A stretch of 64,000 nt of DNA. It comes from an uncultured Paracoccaceae bacterium. GTDB taxonomy: Bacteria; Pseudomonadota; Alphaproteobacteria; Rhodobacterales; Rhodobacteraceae. A program made the translations under genes and the position numbers. Below the pieces are notes generated by a model. That model saw only the letters and a program-made list of their open reading frames with translations. It ran no database searches and was not told the origin of the DNA. The stretch is taken from assembly GCA_947497185.1 (NCBI GenBank), contig CANMFL010000006.1, forward strand, positions 186,001 to 250,000. Direction: 5' to 3'. Shown here piece after piece: positions 29,448 through 39,081 of the stretch (positions are counted from its first letter, which is position 1; each line of letters begins with the position of its first letter).

Positions 29448-31748
29448 ATGGAAAAATTCGGGCGCAGCCAATCGGTGACACGAACCGAAGACCTTAAGTT
29501 TCTGCGCGGTAAGGGGCAGTATATCGACGATATCGCACCAGAGAATGCTTTGTTTGCGTTTTTTCTGCGCTCTTACGCGACCCACGCGAATATCGTTGCG
29601 TTAGATGTGACGGCTGCCCGTGAGATGCCCGGGGTCGCGCTAGTTTTAACCGCCGATGACCTGCTCGCTGACAGCGTGCAGTTGAAAATGAAAGCATCAA
29701 TTATTAATAATTACGACGGTACAAAGGCTGCAAACCCTGTCCGGCCTGTGTTGGCGCATAGACGCGTGCGCCATGTGGGCGAAGCGATTGCAATGATTGT
29801 CGCGGACAGTCTGGCGACTGCCAAAGATGCTGCCGAGGTGATTGGTCTGGATTTAGACGACCTACCAGTTCATCTGGAACTTGCAGTTGGTGGGGCGGCT
29901 ATTCACGCCGAGGCTGCCGATAATCTGGCAATGATCTATAAAAACGGCAATGAAGCGGAGACTAAATCGGCGATCACCTCTGCTGTTCATCTCGTGGCAG
30001 TCGATGTGCCTGATAATCGCGTCATCGCCGCGTCGATGGAACCGCGCGGTTGTTTTGCTGAAGTGGTCGATGGGCGCCTACATGTTGCAGTGAATGGGCA
30101 GGGCGTTTGGGGGCCAAAGGCTGATCTGGCCTATCATTTGGGCATGGATAAATCCGATATTCGCGTCACAAACCCCGACACTGGTGGCGGCTTTGGGATG
30201 AAAGCGATGGGCTATCCCGAAACAATCGCTGTTGCACATGCCGCGCGTGTTTTGGACCGTCCCGTGCGCTGGATGTCGGAGCGAACTGAGGCAATGTTAA
30301 CTGACAACGCGGGCCGCGATTTGGTGACCACAGCGACACTGGCATTTGATGCTGACTTTAAGATCACAGGCTATTCGATTGATTCCGTGTGTAATTTAGG
30401 GGCGTATAACTCGGGTTATGCCCAATTCATTCAAACTGACTTATTTTCCAAGGTGCTGATGGGCACGTATGATGTGCAAGCTGCGTTCATGAAAACTGTT
30501 GGCGTTTACACAAACACTACGCCTGTGGATGCGTACCGTGGGGCAGGACGACCAGAGGCGATCTTTGTCTTGGAGCGAGCAATGGACGAGGCCGCGCGGC
30601 AACTTGGGGTCGATGCGTGGGACTTGCGTCGCAAGAACTTTATCGCGCCGGATCAGTTCCCCTACACCACTGCGACGGGCGTCACCTATGATGTTGGCGA
30701 ATTCTCAAACCTGCTTTCGCGTGCAGGAACCGAGGCGGATGTTGATGCCTTCGCGCAGCGTAAATTAGCGTCAGCCGAGGCGGGCAAACTGCGCGGTCAC
30801 GGGCTATGTTATTATATCGAAAGCATTCTTGGCGCTCCGACAGAAACATCGCGGGTAGATTTTGTTGAAGGCGGTGCGCTGATATATGTCGGTACGCAAT
30901 CTGGCGGGCAGGGGCACGAAACAGTTTATGCCCAGTTTCTCGCGGATCAAACTGGCATCCCCGCCGATAAAGTGCACGTCGTTCAGGGTGACAGCGACTT
31001 GATCCCAACGGGCGGCGGCACGGGGGGATCGCGCTCTGTGACCGTGCAAAATACAGCGACATTGGCAACGGTCGCGAAAATCACCGACGTTTTCACGGCG
31101 TTCTTAGCAGAGGTCGCAGGCGTGTCGGCTGCTGACATTTCCTTTGACGACGAGCGCTTTCGCATCCCTGACTCCAATTTATCGCCCACGGTGTTGGACG
31201 TGGCAGAACTGGCGCGTGACGCTGGGCGTGACGATTTGTTAACGCACACTGCGACGATCACGCTGGAAAATCGCAGCTTTCCGAATGGTGCACATGTGGC
31301 CGAAGTCGAAGTCGATCCGGAAACAGGCGTCGTAGAGGTGAAAAAATACAGCGTTGTTGATGACTTTGGTAACCTTATTAATCCTATGTTGGTTGCAGGG
31401 CAGGTGCACGGCGGGGTGGCGCAGGGCATCGGTCAGGCCATTACGGAACGGGTTGTTTTTGATGAATACGGTCAACTGCTCACGGCAAGTTTTATGGATT
31501 ACGGCATGCCAAGGGCCGATGATATCCCCATGATTGATTTCGCGACGCAAGGCACGCCGTCACTGTATAACCCCTTGGGGATGAAAGGCTGCGGCGAGGC
31601 TGGAACCGTGGGCGCGTTGGCGGCTGTGACAAACGCGGTTGTAGATGCGCTTTGGGACCAAGGTGTGCGCGATGCGGCGATGCCGTTTACGCCTCATCGG
31701 GTGTGGTCGATGTTGCAAAAGGCAAAGGTTAATCGTGCAGTTACGTGA
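29448..31748 (+). CDS. Orphan CoxL-like molybdenum hydroxylase large subunit (form II)
   Basis: A 766-residue molybdopterin-binding subunit of the xanthine dehydrogenase / CO dehydrogenase family. The active-site loop reads AYRGAGR (about residues 363-369), the form II version. True CO dehydrogenases have AYRCSFR, so CO oxidation is unlikely and the substrate is unknown. Other cofactor stretches include TGGGFGMKAMGYPE, GGTGGSRSV and GMKGCGEAGTVGA. The FAD and 2Fe-2S subunits it would need are not adjacent. A DUF2235 gene overlaps its end. Confidence 0.85.
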   Translation: MEKFGRSQSVTRTEDLKFLRGKGQYIDDIAPENALFAFFLRSYATHANIVALDVTAAREMPGVALVLTADDLLADSVQLKMKASIINNYDGTKAANPVRPVLAHRRVRHVGEAIAMIVADSLATAKDAAEVIGLDLDDLPVHLELAVGGAAIHAEAADNLAMIYKNGNEAETKSAITSAVHLVAVDVPDNRVIAASMEPRGCFAEVVDGRLHVAVNGQGVWGPKADLAYHLGMDKSDIRVTNPDTGGGFGMKAMGYPETIAVAHAARVLDRPVRWMSERTEAMLTDNAGRDLVTTATLAFDADFKITGYSIDSVCNLGAYNSGYAQFIQTDLFSKVLMGTYDVQAAFMKTVGVYTNTTPVDAYRGAGRPEAIFVLERAMDEAARQLGVDAWDLRRKNFIAPDQFPYTTATGVTYDVGEFSNLLSRAGTEADVDAFAQRKLASAEAGKLRGHGLCYYIESILGAPTETSRVDFVEGGALIYVGTQSGGQGHETVYAQFLADQTGIPADKVHVVQGDSDLIPTGGGTGGSRSVTVQNTATLATVAKITDVFTAFLAEVAGVSAADISFDDERFRIPDSNLSPTVLDVAELARDAGRDDLLTHTATITLENRSFPNGAHVAEVEVDPETGVVEVKKYSVVDDFGNLINPMLVAGQVHGGVAQGIGQAITERVVFDEYGQLLTASFMDYGMPRADDIPMIDFATQGTPSLYNPLGMKGCGEAGTVGALAAVTNAVVDALWDQGVRDAAMPFTPHRVWSMLQKAKVNRAVT

Positions 31749-32829
31749 TTGGATATTTGGGCTTTTTGGGGCCAAAGCTAGAACCGCCGAAGGGCAACCG
31801 CGTGCACGCGGGCAAGCAACACATGTGATAATTTTGGACGGGACTGCATCGTCGCTCGTATCCGGGCGCGAAACACATGCGGGTATGACCTATAAACTGC
31901 TGAACGAGGTCGGTCATTCGGCCAATCTGACGGTCCATTACGAGGCGGGTATCCAGTGGCGCGATTGGCGCGGCACGTGGGATGTGATCACTGGCAAGGG
32001 GATTAACAAGCAAATCGAGCGGGCATATGGCGTGCTCGCGTCGCGTTATAGGCCTGGCGATAAGATCGTTCTAATTGGATATTCTCGTGGTGCCTACGCG
32101 GTGCGGTCTTTGGCTGGCGTGATCGAAATTGTCGGTCTGGTCAAACATGATTGTGCCACCGTGCGCACGATCCGGACTGCATATCGTCATTACCGGACAG
32201 GCGGACGCAGCAAATTTGCCAAACAGTTTCGGGCGCAACACTGCCATTCTAGGGCCGATACAGAGATCGAAGCGGTGGCCGTTTGGGACACTGTGAAGGC
32301 GCTGGGCCTGCGCGTGCCGATTCTGTGGCGTTGGCTAGATCCAGCGCAACCGTTTCATAACCACACGCTTGGACCACAGGTCCGAAACGGATTTCACGCG
32401 CTTGCCTTGGATGAAACGCGCGAGGCCTATGCGCCGGTGCTGTGGACGTCACCGGTTGGCTGGACAGGAAATATGGAACAGGTCTGGTTTCGAGGATCGC
32501 ATAGCGACGTCGGTGGGCAAATCACAAGCTTGCCTGCGGCACGGCCCTTGGCGAATATCTCGCTCGTCTGGATGTTAGAGCGGTTGGAAATGTGCGGCGT
32601 TCCATTACCCGATAACTGGGAAAGCCGGTTCGAAACGGACGTCAACGCGCCATCCTGTGGATCTTGGCGCAGATGGGGAAAAGTGTTTTGGGGACGCAGG
32701 CGTCGGTTGGTCGGTATGGATGCATCCGAAAGACTGCATATTACAGTTGATCCAGCGCGGTATCGCAAAGCTTTTGTTCGCGACTTTCAGCAGGTCCGTT
32801 CAGATCAGGTCACTCCGCTATCTTCATAA
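31735..32829 (+). CDS. DUF2235 alpha/beta hydrolase
   Basis: A 364-residue protein of the DUF2235 family, alpha/beta hydrolases that include Tle1-type phospholipases. The nucleophile elbow GYSRGAYAVRSLAG lies near residue 116, and HSDVGGQ further on supplies Asp/His-type residues. No type VI secretion genes are nearby, so an intracellular lipase or esterase role is more likely than a toxin. GTG 31735 (AAAGG upstream) overlaps the end of the CoxL-like gene; earlier in-frame starts lie deep inside that gene. Confidence 0.8.
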   Translation: MQLRDWIFGLFGAKARTAEGQPRARGQATHVIILDGTASSLVSGRETHAGMTYKLLNEVGHSANLTVHYEAGIQWRDWRGTWDVITGKGINKQIERAYGVLASRYRPGDKIVLIGYSRGAYAVRSLAGVIEIVGLVKHDCATVRTIRTAYRHYRTGGRSKFAKQFRAQHCHSRADTEIEAVAVWDTVKALGLRVPILWRWLDPAQPFHNHTLGPQVRNGFHALALDETREAYAPVLWTSPVGWTGNMEQVWFRGSHSDVGGQITSLPAARPLANISLVWMLERLEMCGVPLPDNWESRFETDVNAPSCGSWRRWGKVFWGRRRRLVGMDASERLHITVDPARYRKAFVRDFQQVRSDQVTPLSS

Positions 32830-33292
32830 TAAGACAGGTCGTCGATCCTGTCGCATAGAGTTTGCCATCGATTACTCCGCGGATTTCGCCGCTGGCGACA
32901 CCAGTTGTCCGACCCGCGTGATCAATCCAGCCTGTTGCCGTGATTTCGGTGCCCAACGGGATGTTGCGCGTCAAATTTACCTTATATTCTAAGGTAGTGT
33001 AGATTGATCCTTTGGGAACTTTTGTCATGACCGCGCATGCCATGCAGCTATCCAATAACGTCCCGTACCAGCCACCGTGCACTGTTCCCATCGGGTTCGT
33101 GTGGTCAAATTCGGGGGTGCCGCGAAAGATGACTTTGCCATCTTCGACGTGATCCAGCGTGTAATTCAAGATCGCCGAGATCGGAGGTCTGGCAACAGAA
33201 CCTGCGACGACGCCCTGCATAAATTCAAGCCCCGACATGGACAACGTTTGCGCCCGTGTTGGGAGGTCATCTGGTGTTTTAGCTGTGAACAT
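32810..33292 (-). CDS. PaaI-family thioesterase
   Basis: A hot-dog fold thioesterase (160 residues) that hydrolyses acyl- or aryl-CoA. The motif HTNPMGTVHGGWYGTLLDSC carries the conserved Asn/His-Gly-Gly region. ATG 33292 has GGAG five bases upstream; ATG 33316 would add eight residues and is also possible. It lies just downstream of metF on the same strand and overlaps the convergent DUF2235 gene by 20 bases. Confidence 0.82.
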   Translation of the reverse strand: MFTAKTPDDLPTRAQTLSMSGLEFMQGVVAGSVARPPISAILNYTLDHVEDGKVIFRGTPEFDHTNPMGTVHGGWYGTLLDSCMACAVMTKVPKGSIYTTLEYKVNLTRNIPLGTEITATGWIDHAGRTTGVASGEIRGVIDGKLYATGSTTCLIMKIAE

Positions 33293-33325
33293 GCGGGCTC
33301 CGACTGTTTCCCGCATGTTGTCCGG

Positions 33326-34192
33326 TCAGGCGACGTTTTGCAATTGCGTCTTTGGCGTGATGCCAAGTGCATGGCAAACATCTCGGGTCAATTCAGGACG
33401 GTTCAATGTGTAAAAATGCAGGTCGTTGACGCCGCCAGTCAGCAATTCGTCGCAAAGCTCCGTCGCCAATGCGGTTGCGAGCAGGTCCGTTGTGCCGTCG
33501 CGGGTAGCATTTGTGAATGCGTCGCGCACCACCTGAGGGATCGATGTGCCACAGCGGTTTGCGAATTTTTCCGCGCCAGTCCAGTTTTCGATCGGTAAAA
33601 TTCCTGGAATGATCGGCGCGTCGATACCGGCTTTGACGCAAGCGTCGCGGAAGCGGAAAAATGTGTCGGCTTCAAAGAAGAACTGTGTGATGGCAGATGA
33701 TGCACCGGCGTCGATTTTGCGTTTTAGGAATGCGATATCAGCGGCCTGATCTCGTGCTTCGGGATGTTTTTCAGGATAAGCACCGACGCGAACGTTGAAC
33801 TGTCCCGTTTCAGCAAGACCTGCGATCAGATCAACAGAAGAGGCAAAGCCGTCGGGATGTGCCGTGAACGTCGTTTCACCTTGGGGTGCATCGCCGCGCA
33901 ATGCGACGATTTCAGTGACGCCGTTGTCCGCATAAGATTGAGCGATTTCGAGAGTTTCCGCTTTGGTCGCATCCACACAGGTCAGATGCGCCGCAACAGT
34001 TAGCCCACTTGTGCGGTGGATTGTTGTCACAGCATCATGGGTCAACTGTCGAGTCGTCCCGCCTGCGCCATAGGTTACTGAAACAAATGTTGGATCAAGC
34101 GGCGCGAGCGTGTTCACGCAATCCCAAAGGCGGAATGAACCAGCAAGCGATTTAGGCGGAAAAAACTCGAACGATACATTGGGCAAAGACAT
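33326..34192 (-). CDS. metF: 5,10-methylenetetrahydrofolate reductase
   Basis: Flavin-dependent reductase (288 residues) that makes 5-methyltetrahydrofolate for methionine synthesis. The TIM-barrel opening SFEFFPPKS and the segment VSVTYGAGGTTR are diagnostic, and AITQFFFEAD is also conserved. ATG 34192 (AGGAAACG upstream) is preferred to 34240 because it gives MSLPNVSFEFFPPKS. It is divergent from the MetR-type regulator, with a palindrome between them. Confidence 0.95.
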   Translation of the reverse strand: MSLPNVSFEFFPPKSLAGSFRLWDCVNTLAPLDPTFVSVTYGAGGTTRQLTHDAVTTIHRTSGLTVAAHLTCVDATKAETLEIAQSYADNGVTEIVALRGDAPQGETTFTAHPDGFASSVDLIAGLAETGQFNVRVGAYPEKHPEARDQAADIAFLKRKIDAGASSAITQFFFEADTFFRFRDACVKAGIDAPIIPGILPIENWTGAEKFANRCGTSIPQVVRDAFTNATRDGTTDLLATALATELCDELLTGGVNDLHFYTLNRPELTRDVCHALGITPKTQLQNVA

Positions 34193-34220
34193 TTGACGTT
34201 TCCTATTAGGGTTATCCGCT

Positions 34221-34246
34221 TGTCTCATTTCACGTGACATGAGACA
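34221..34246. promoter_or_regulatory. Nested palindrome in the metF-metR intergenic space
   Basis: Perfect 8-base arms TGTCTCAT and ATGAGACA spaced by 10 bases, with a second palindrome TCACGTGA (34230-34237) inside the spacer. It sits between the divergent metF and LysR-type genes, where MetR-type regulators bind. The sequence is not a clear TGAA-N5-TTCA site. Confidence 0.55.
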
Positions 34247-34285
34247 ATTTCATAACTTTCACCAAGATGATGAGTTGTACTCACA

Positions 34286-35191
34286 ATGCATATTGAGTTT
34301 CGACACCTGCGGACGATCAAGGCGATTCACGATTCCGGTGGGCTTGCGCGCGCGGCAGATCAGTTGAACATAACGCAATCGGCGTTGTCGCATCAGATCA
34401 AAGGCATCGAAGACCAAGCCGGCGTCGAGTTGTTTGTCCGTCGGTCCAAACCTTTAAAGTTATCCGCGGCGGGGATGCGACTATTGGTGGCGGCTGAAAA
34501 TATTCTGCCGCAAGTCGCAGCACTTGAGTTGGAATTTGAAGGATTAATCGCAGGAAAGTCGGGGCGCCTTCACATCGCAATCGAGTGTCATGCGTGTTTC
34601 GAATGGCTTTTTCCGGTCCTCGAAGGGTTTCGTAAGGCGTGGCCCGATGTTGACGTGGATATCAGACCGGGTCTCGCGTTCGATGCTTTGCCTGCTTTGC
34701 GCAAGGAAGAAGTCGATCTGGTCGTCTCGTCCGATCCTGAAGATTTACCTGGCACCGATTTCACGCCCTTGTTTGACTATGAACCAGTTTTTGTCGCTTC
34801 GGCGAACCACCCGTTAGCGCAGAAGAAATACATTGATGCGGAAGATTTCATCGGGGAAACTTTGATTACTTACCCCGTTGATCGCGAAAGGTTGGACGTC
34901 TTTAGTCAACTTTTGATACCAAATCAAATTGAGCCGAGGTCTATCCGGCAGGTTGAGCTAACAGCGATTATCCTGCTTTTGGTGGCATCCAATCGCGGGG
35001 TCGCCGTGTTACCTGATTGGGTCGTGAGACAAGTCAGATACAATTCGGACTACGTCACGCTGCCGTTAACAAAAAACGGGATAACTCGACGACTGTACGC
35101 TGCGACGAGAGATGATGAGACTAACCTTCCGTTTATGGCGCATCTTATTCGCCTTGCGCGTCAAGAAGCTGTTAAATTGCAACGCACTTAA
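34286..35191 (+). CDS. metR: LysR-type regulator, probably MetR
   Basis: A 301-residue LysR-family transcription factor. The N-terminal helix-turn-helix is LARAADQLNITQSALSHQIK (about residues 20-39), followed by an effector-binding domain. Divergence from metF and the family-typical MHIEFRHLRTIKAI opening point to MetR, which activates methionine genes with homocysteine as co-effector. Its 3' end overlaps the convergent GGDEF-EAL gene by four bases. Confidence 0.85.
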   Translation: MHIEFRHLRTIKAIHDSGGLARAADQLNITQSALSHQIKGIEDQAGVELFVRRSKPLKLSAAGMRLLVAAENILPQVAALELEFEGLIAGKSGRLHIAIECHACFEWLFPVLEGFRKAWPDVDVDIRPGLAFDALPALRKEEVDLVVSSDPEDLPGTDFTPLFDYEPVFVASANHPLAQKKYIDAEDFIGETLITYPVDRERLDVFSQLLIPNQIEPRSIRQVELTAIILLLVASNRGVAVLPDWVVRQVRYNSDYVTLPLTKNGITRRLYAATRDDETNLPFMAHLIRLARQEAVKLQRT

Positions 35192-37170
35192 GCGGCATCT
35201 TCGGCTTCTTCTGTCTCGGTCGTGCGCGCTTTCGTGAACGGTACACCGAGATGATGTTGCCGCCAAAGTGCATCACGTGCTTCGTTGCGCGGCATCGCTG
35301 GGCTGTAATAAAAACCCTGACAAATTGTGCAGCCCATTTTAAGAAGAAGGGTACGTTGAGTTTCGGTTTCGACGCCCTCTGCAATCACTTTGACACCCAA
35401 TCCCTTGCCTATTCCTAAAAAACCTTCGACCAAGACTTCTGCGGCTTTGTCATGACCGAGACCACGCACAAACCCTGTGTCGAGTTTGAGTTCATCAAAT
35501 TCCAACTCTCGCAAATGCTTAAAGGAGGCGAAGCCGGTGCCAAAGTCATCGAGAGAAATGCGAATGCCCGCTTTGCGAAATGCAGCGATAGATTCTTGGA
35601 TCAAATTGCCGGACCGTGCAATGAAGACGTCTTCGGTAACTTCAAATGTCAGCTTGGAGCGTGCCAGTGGAAATTTTTCGATCAATTCCATAACAGACCC
35701 ACGACCCGATAACGTCGCCAACGTGACCTCTGGTAAGTTGACTGACACCTCACCGGGATCGAACCCTTCTTTTTTCCAGTCTTCAATTTGCTGAAGGACA
35801 AGACCTGTGGTTCTCATCAAGAATTCCGATTGGAGCCCCAACTCGTCAATGTATGGCAGAAATTTTCCGGGAAGTAGCAAGCCGCGTGTAGGATGTCGCC
35901 AGCGTGAAAGTGCCTCGAAACCCTCAATAAACCCTGTTTCGAGATTGATTTTCGGTTGGTAATAGGGCGCGATGTTTTGTTTCTGCATCGCCCTGAGAAT
36001 TGTGACACGATCGTCCAGAGATGCACGAATTGGAAAGTTGTTGCGATCATACACAAATGCGCTTTGGCCAGGATCGTTCTTCGCCTTGTACATGGCCTGA
36101 TCCGCGCCCGACGCGATGCCTGCGAGTGTATCCTGAGAAGAGCGAGTGAGCGCGACACCAACGCTTGCGCCAACTTCAAGTTGCTTAAGATCGACGATGA
36201 TCGGCTGTTTGACGACATTCGCTATCTCTGTCGCCAACCGCAGTGCCTGTGCGGAGTTTTGAACGCCAGAAATTGCCGTCGCAAATTCATCGCCCCCTAA
36301 TCGTGCAACCACACCACTATTGCCTACAAACTTCGACAGGCGTTCGGCCACGGCGACGAGAACCGCATCGCCCGCTTTGTGGCTGTAACTGTCGTTAATC
36401 GGTTTAAATCCGTCTAGATCAATCAAAAAGTAGCCCAGTTGACTGCGATCTCGATTGTTGCGTCGTGGTAAGAGCAATGTTGCTGCTTCCTCGAATGCGC
36501 GGCGATTCATGAGACCTGTAAGATGGTCGTGGCGGGTCAGAAATTCGAGTTCTGTGAGACGTTTGTCCGCGTCTTTTCGAGCCTCTGCCAGTTTTGTTAA
36601 TGTGTCCTTTTGCGCCGACATCGTTTGCACAGCGTTGACTGCGTAGGCCACAAGCATTGCGAAGGCCGCGCACCATTCGATTACAGTCGATTGAAGCGTG
36701 GGCGCCATAAATCCTCGCCAGAACATGAGTGTTGTCATGGCGAAGAGGGGGCCGATCAAGCTCCAATAAAAGAAGGGAAGTGCGGCGTAAGAAGTCGAGA
36801 TGTGGACGTGAACGCCAAAAAGCCAAAGTAACCCCACGACGAGCAGAGCATCCGAGCCATGAGTAGCAAGAATGATCGCGGGGGCGAGCATGGGCCAAAT
36901 CCCCAGCCAGTTGACGGTCCAAAGTGCGAAACATGCCCCAAACGAGAGTTGCGGACCGGTTAGGGAAATCCGTCGGTTGATCATCCTCGCTATGACTTCG
37001 GATGTTACGATGATTGCCGACCAAAAAATGGCGACGCTGCGATCCCCGAACTGCCAACAAATGAGCATGATCATCAACGCTGCGACAAGCCGTTTTAGCG
37101 CATCCCGATTGGTCACATGAACTGCGACACGCGTTTGATATTTGAAGTGGTCAACAACTGATAAAGACAT
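35188..37170 (-). CDS. Membrane-bound GGDEF-EAL cyclic-di-GMP protein
   Basis: A 660-residue protein: about five or six membrane segments (residues 25-175), a coiled coil, a GGDEF domain with intact ARLGGDEFA, and an EAL domain with FEALSRW, DDFGTGFASF, ELKLDTGF and VIAEGVETE. Both halves keep their catalytic residues, so it may both make and break cyclic-di-GMP. The membrane domain probably senses a signal but I cannot name it. ATG 37170 has GGA six bases upstream; ATG 37176 is also possible. A c-di-GMP role in attachment or motility is typical for this group. Confidence 0.9.
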   Translation of the reverse strand: MSLSVVDHFKYQTRVAVHVTNRDALKRLVAALMIMLICWQFGDRSVAIFWSAIIVTSEVIARMINRRISLTGPQLSFGACFALWTVNWLGIWPMLAPAIILATHGSDALLVVGLLWLFGVHVHISTSYAALPFFYWSLIGPLFAMTTLMFWRGFMAPTLQSTVIEWCAAFAMLVAYAVNAVQTMSAQKDTLTKLAEARKDADKRLTELEFLTRHDHLTGLMNRRAFEEAATLLLPRRNNRDRSQLGYFLIDLDGFKPINDSYSHKAGDAVLVAVAERLSKFVGNSGVVARLGGDEFATAISGVQNSAQALRLATEIANVVKQPIIVDLKQLEVGASVGVALTRSSQDTLAGIASGADQAMYKAKNDPGQSAFVYDRNNFPIRASLDDRVTILRAMQKQNIAPYYQPKINLETGFIEGFEALSRWRHPTRGLLLPGKFLPYIDELGLQSEFLMRTTGLVLQQIEDWKKEGFDPGEVSVNLPEVTLATLSGRGSVMELIEKFPLARSKLTFEVTEDVFIARSGNLIQESIAAFRKAGIRISLDDFGTGFASFKHLRELEFDELKLDTGFVRGLGHDKAAEVLVEGFLGIGKGLGVKVIAEGVETETQRTLLLKMGCTICQGFYYSPAMPRNEARDALWRQHHLGVPFTKARTTETEEAEDAA

Positions 37171-37260
37171 GAGCATTCCGACAGATTTTCCGTCAACACA
37201 TCACAAAGCTCTCAATAATGAGTTAAGGTCCGGCCAACAAAATCAATCGTAGCCCTTGTT

Positions 37261-37276
37261 CCGCAATCCGTTGCGG
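37261..37276. promoter_or_regulatory. Short inverted repeat upstream of suhB
   Basis: Arms CCGCAA and TTGCGG with a four-base spacer, 38 bases before the suhB start. It could be an operator or an mRNA leader hairpin; it has no T-run. Confidence 0.3.
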
Positions 37277-37313
37277 CCTATAGCGCCGTCTTATCCTGCA
37301 ATCGGAGGCCCCT

Positions 37314-38102
37314 ATGTCAGGCAGTGCGAATCTCAACGTGATGATGAAAACCGCTCGCAAAGTGGGGCGTACCTTGTTGAAAGACTTCACAGAAGTTGAA
37401 CAACTTCAGGTGAGCACGAAAGGCCCCGGCGACTTTGTGACCCGCGCTGATCGTCAGGCCGAAGAAACGATTCGCGAAGATTTGATGGAAGCGCGTCCAA
37501 CTTACGGGTTTCTGGGCGAAGAAGGGTCCAGCATCGAAGGCGAAGACCCGACGCGTCGTTGGATCGTTGACCCGCTGGATGGCACCACGAACTTCTTGCA
37601 TGGTCTGCCGCATTGGGCTGTGTCTATCGCCTTGGAACATAAGGGTACTATCGTCGCTGGCGTGATCTACGATCCGGTGAAAGACGAGATGTTTTATGCC
37701 GAAAAAGGCCAAGGTGCCTTTGTAAACGAAAGCCGGATGCGTGTGTCTGGTCGTCACCGGATGACCGATTGCGTTTTTGCGACGGGTCTTCCATGGGCTG
37801 GCCGCAGTGATTTGCCGGAAACGTTGCAAGATTTGGCGCGTGTTTTGCCTGCCACGTCCGGTGTGCGCCGCTTTGGGGCTGCATCGCTTGACCTCGCCTA
37901 TGTCGCTGCTGGTCGTTACGATGGCTTCTGGGAACGCCGCCTAAAGGTGTGGGACATCGCTGCGGGCATCATCATCGTGAAAGAAGCGGGTGGGCTGCTT
38001 GAGCCGATGAACCCAGAGGGCGATCCGCTGGTCGACGGCGCGTTGATCTGCGCAAACGAAGCTATTTTTGCGAACTTCGCTAAGGTTATTCGGAATAAAT
38101 AA
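37314..38102 (+). CDS. suhB: Inositol monophosphatase family protein (SuhB-like)
   Basis: A 262-residue Mg-dependent phosphatase. The metal-binding motifs are GFLGEEGS, WIVDPLDGTTNF and WDIAAGIIIVKEAGG, all intact. It dephosphorylates inositol 1-phosphate or related sugar phosphates; in enteric bacteria SuhB also helps rRNA transcription. CGGAGG upstream of ATG 37314 supports the start. It abuts the convergent rhomboid gene. Confidence 0.92.
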   Translation: MSGSANLNVMMKTARKVGRTLLKDFTEVEQLQVSTKGPGDFVTRADRQAEETIREDLMEARPTYGFLGEEGSSIEGEDPTRRWIVDPLDGTTNFLHGLPHWAVSIALEHKGTIVAGVIYDPVKDEMFYAEKGQGAFVNESRMRVSGRHRMTDCVFATGLPWAGRSDLPETLQDLARVLPATSGVRRFGAASLDLAYVAAGRYDGFWERRLKVWDIAAGIIIVKEAGGLLEPMNPEGDPLVDGALICANEAIFANFAKVIRNK

Positions 38103-38846
38103 TCAGCGCCTTTTGACCGCTGGTATTGATGATTTCTGGAACTTATACTTAGCGTCTGGGTGCGGGGGATGGCCGTCTGTGACGGTCCAATAGTCCACCG
38201 CCCCACGCTTGATCCACAGCGGTAACGTGATGATTAACCCAATCACAAAACCGCCCGCGTGCGCCCAATATGCAACGCCACCGCCATTCGGATCAGTGCC
38301 GACACCACCGAATAGTTGGATCACAAACCAAAGCCCCAGCATGATCCAAGACGGTACCGGGAATACTTTGAAGAATATGACGAAAATTATCAGGATGTCG
38401 ACTTTGGCTTTGGGGAACATCAGTAAATATCCCCCCATTACGCCTGCGATTGCACCTGATGCGCCAACCGTTGCGACTTGGGAATTTGGCCCTGACCAGA
38501 ACTGCGCAAGGTCTGCCCCAACGCCAGAAATAAGGTAGAAGGCTAAAAACGGGATCGCGCCCATTTCTCCCTCCATGTTGTCACCGAAAATCCATAAAAA
38601 CAGCATGTTACCTGCCAGATGCATGAAACCTGCGTGGATAAACAGCGACGTGACCAGCGACGGGTAGTTTTCGCCTGCCGAAATGCGGGCTGGGATCATC
38701 GCATAGTCATAATAGTAGCGACTGATTGCGGTATCATTTCCCAAGGCGATCAAGCCATATAAATAGACGGCGATGTTGATGGCGATCAACATATAAGTCA
38801 CGTACGGCGTGGATTGAGATGGATTGTGATCGCGAATTGGAAACAT
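38103..38846 (-). CDS. Rhomboid-family intramembrane serine protease
   Basis: A 247-residue membrane protein with about six membrane segments. The catalytic Ser is in VGASGAIAGVMGGY and the catalytic His in YWAHAGGFVIG; the HAGFMHLAGNMLFLWIFGD loop is also family-typical. It cleaves membrane-anchored proteins within the bilayer. ATG 38846 gives the common N-terminus MFPIRDHNPS, although its ribosome binding site is weak; starts at 38903 or 38978 are less likely. Confidence 0.88.
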   Translation of the reverse strand: MFPIRDHNPSQSTPYVTYMLIAINIAVYLYGLIALGNDTAISRYYYDYAMIPARISAGENYPSLVTSLFIHAGFMHLAGNMLFLWIFGDNMEGEMGAIPFLAFYLISGVGADLAQFWSGPNSQVATVGASGAIAGVMGGYLLMFPKAKVDILIIFVIFFKVFPVPSWIMLGLWFVIQLFGGVGTDPNGGGVAYWAHAGGFVIGLIITLPLWIKRGAVDYWTVTDGHPPHPDAKYKFQKSSIPAVKRR

Positions 38847-38995
38847 ATTCAGACGTTCTGCGAAGCGATGGGCGAGGTCAAGCGCGTGGTGTTCACCAAC
38901 CATGTACCCATCCAATTTTACATGGCGTGAAAATCTAAATTGTGACCCTTGCCCCTGCGTTGATGACCGCATAGACAAATGCTACCTCAACACGT

Positions 38996-39081
38996 GCCCG
39001 CGTGGTGGAATGGTAGACATCAGAGACTTAAAATCTCTTGGCCGCAAGGCCGTGCCGGTTCGAGTCCGGCCGCGGGTACCA
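38996..39081 (+). tRNA. tRNA-Leu (anticodon TAA)
   Basis: Acceptor arms GCCCGCG and CGCGGGT, anticodon stem AGAGA/TCTCT with loop CTTAAAA (anticodon TAA), a long variable arm as expected for leucine tRNAs, a T-arm with GGTTCGAGTCC, and an encoded CCA end. Confidence 0.97.

Noticed and set aside
29448..31748. Aerobic carbon monoxide dehydrogenase
   Set aside because: The active-site loop is AYRGAGR (form II) and no small or medium subunit is adjacent, so CO oxidation should not be claimed.
34193..34285. SAM riboswitch upstream of metF
   Set aside because: Only 93 bases are shared with the divergent regulator; the palindrome looks like an operator, and no SAM-II pseudoknot pattern was found.
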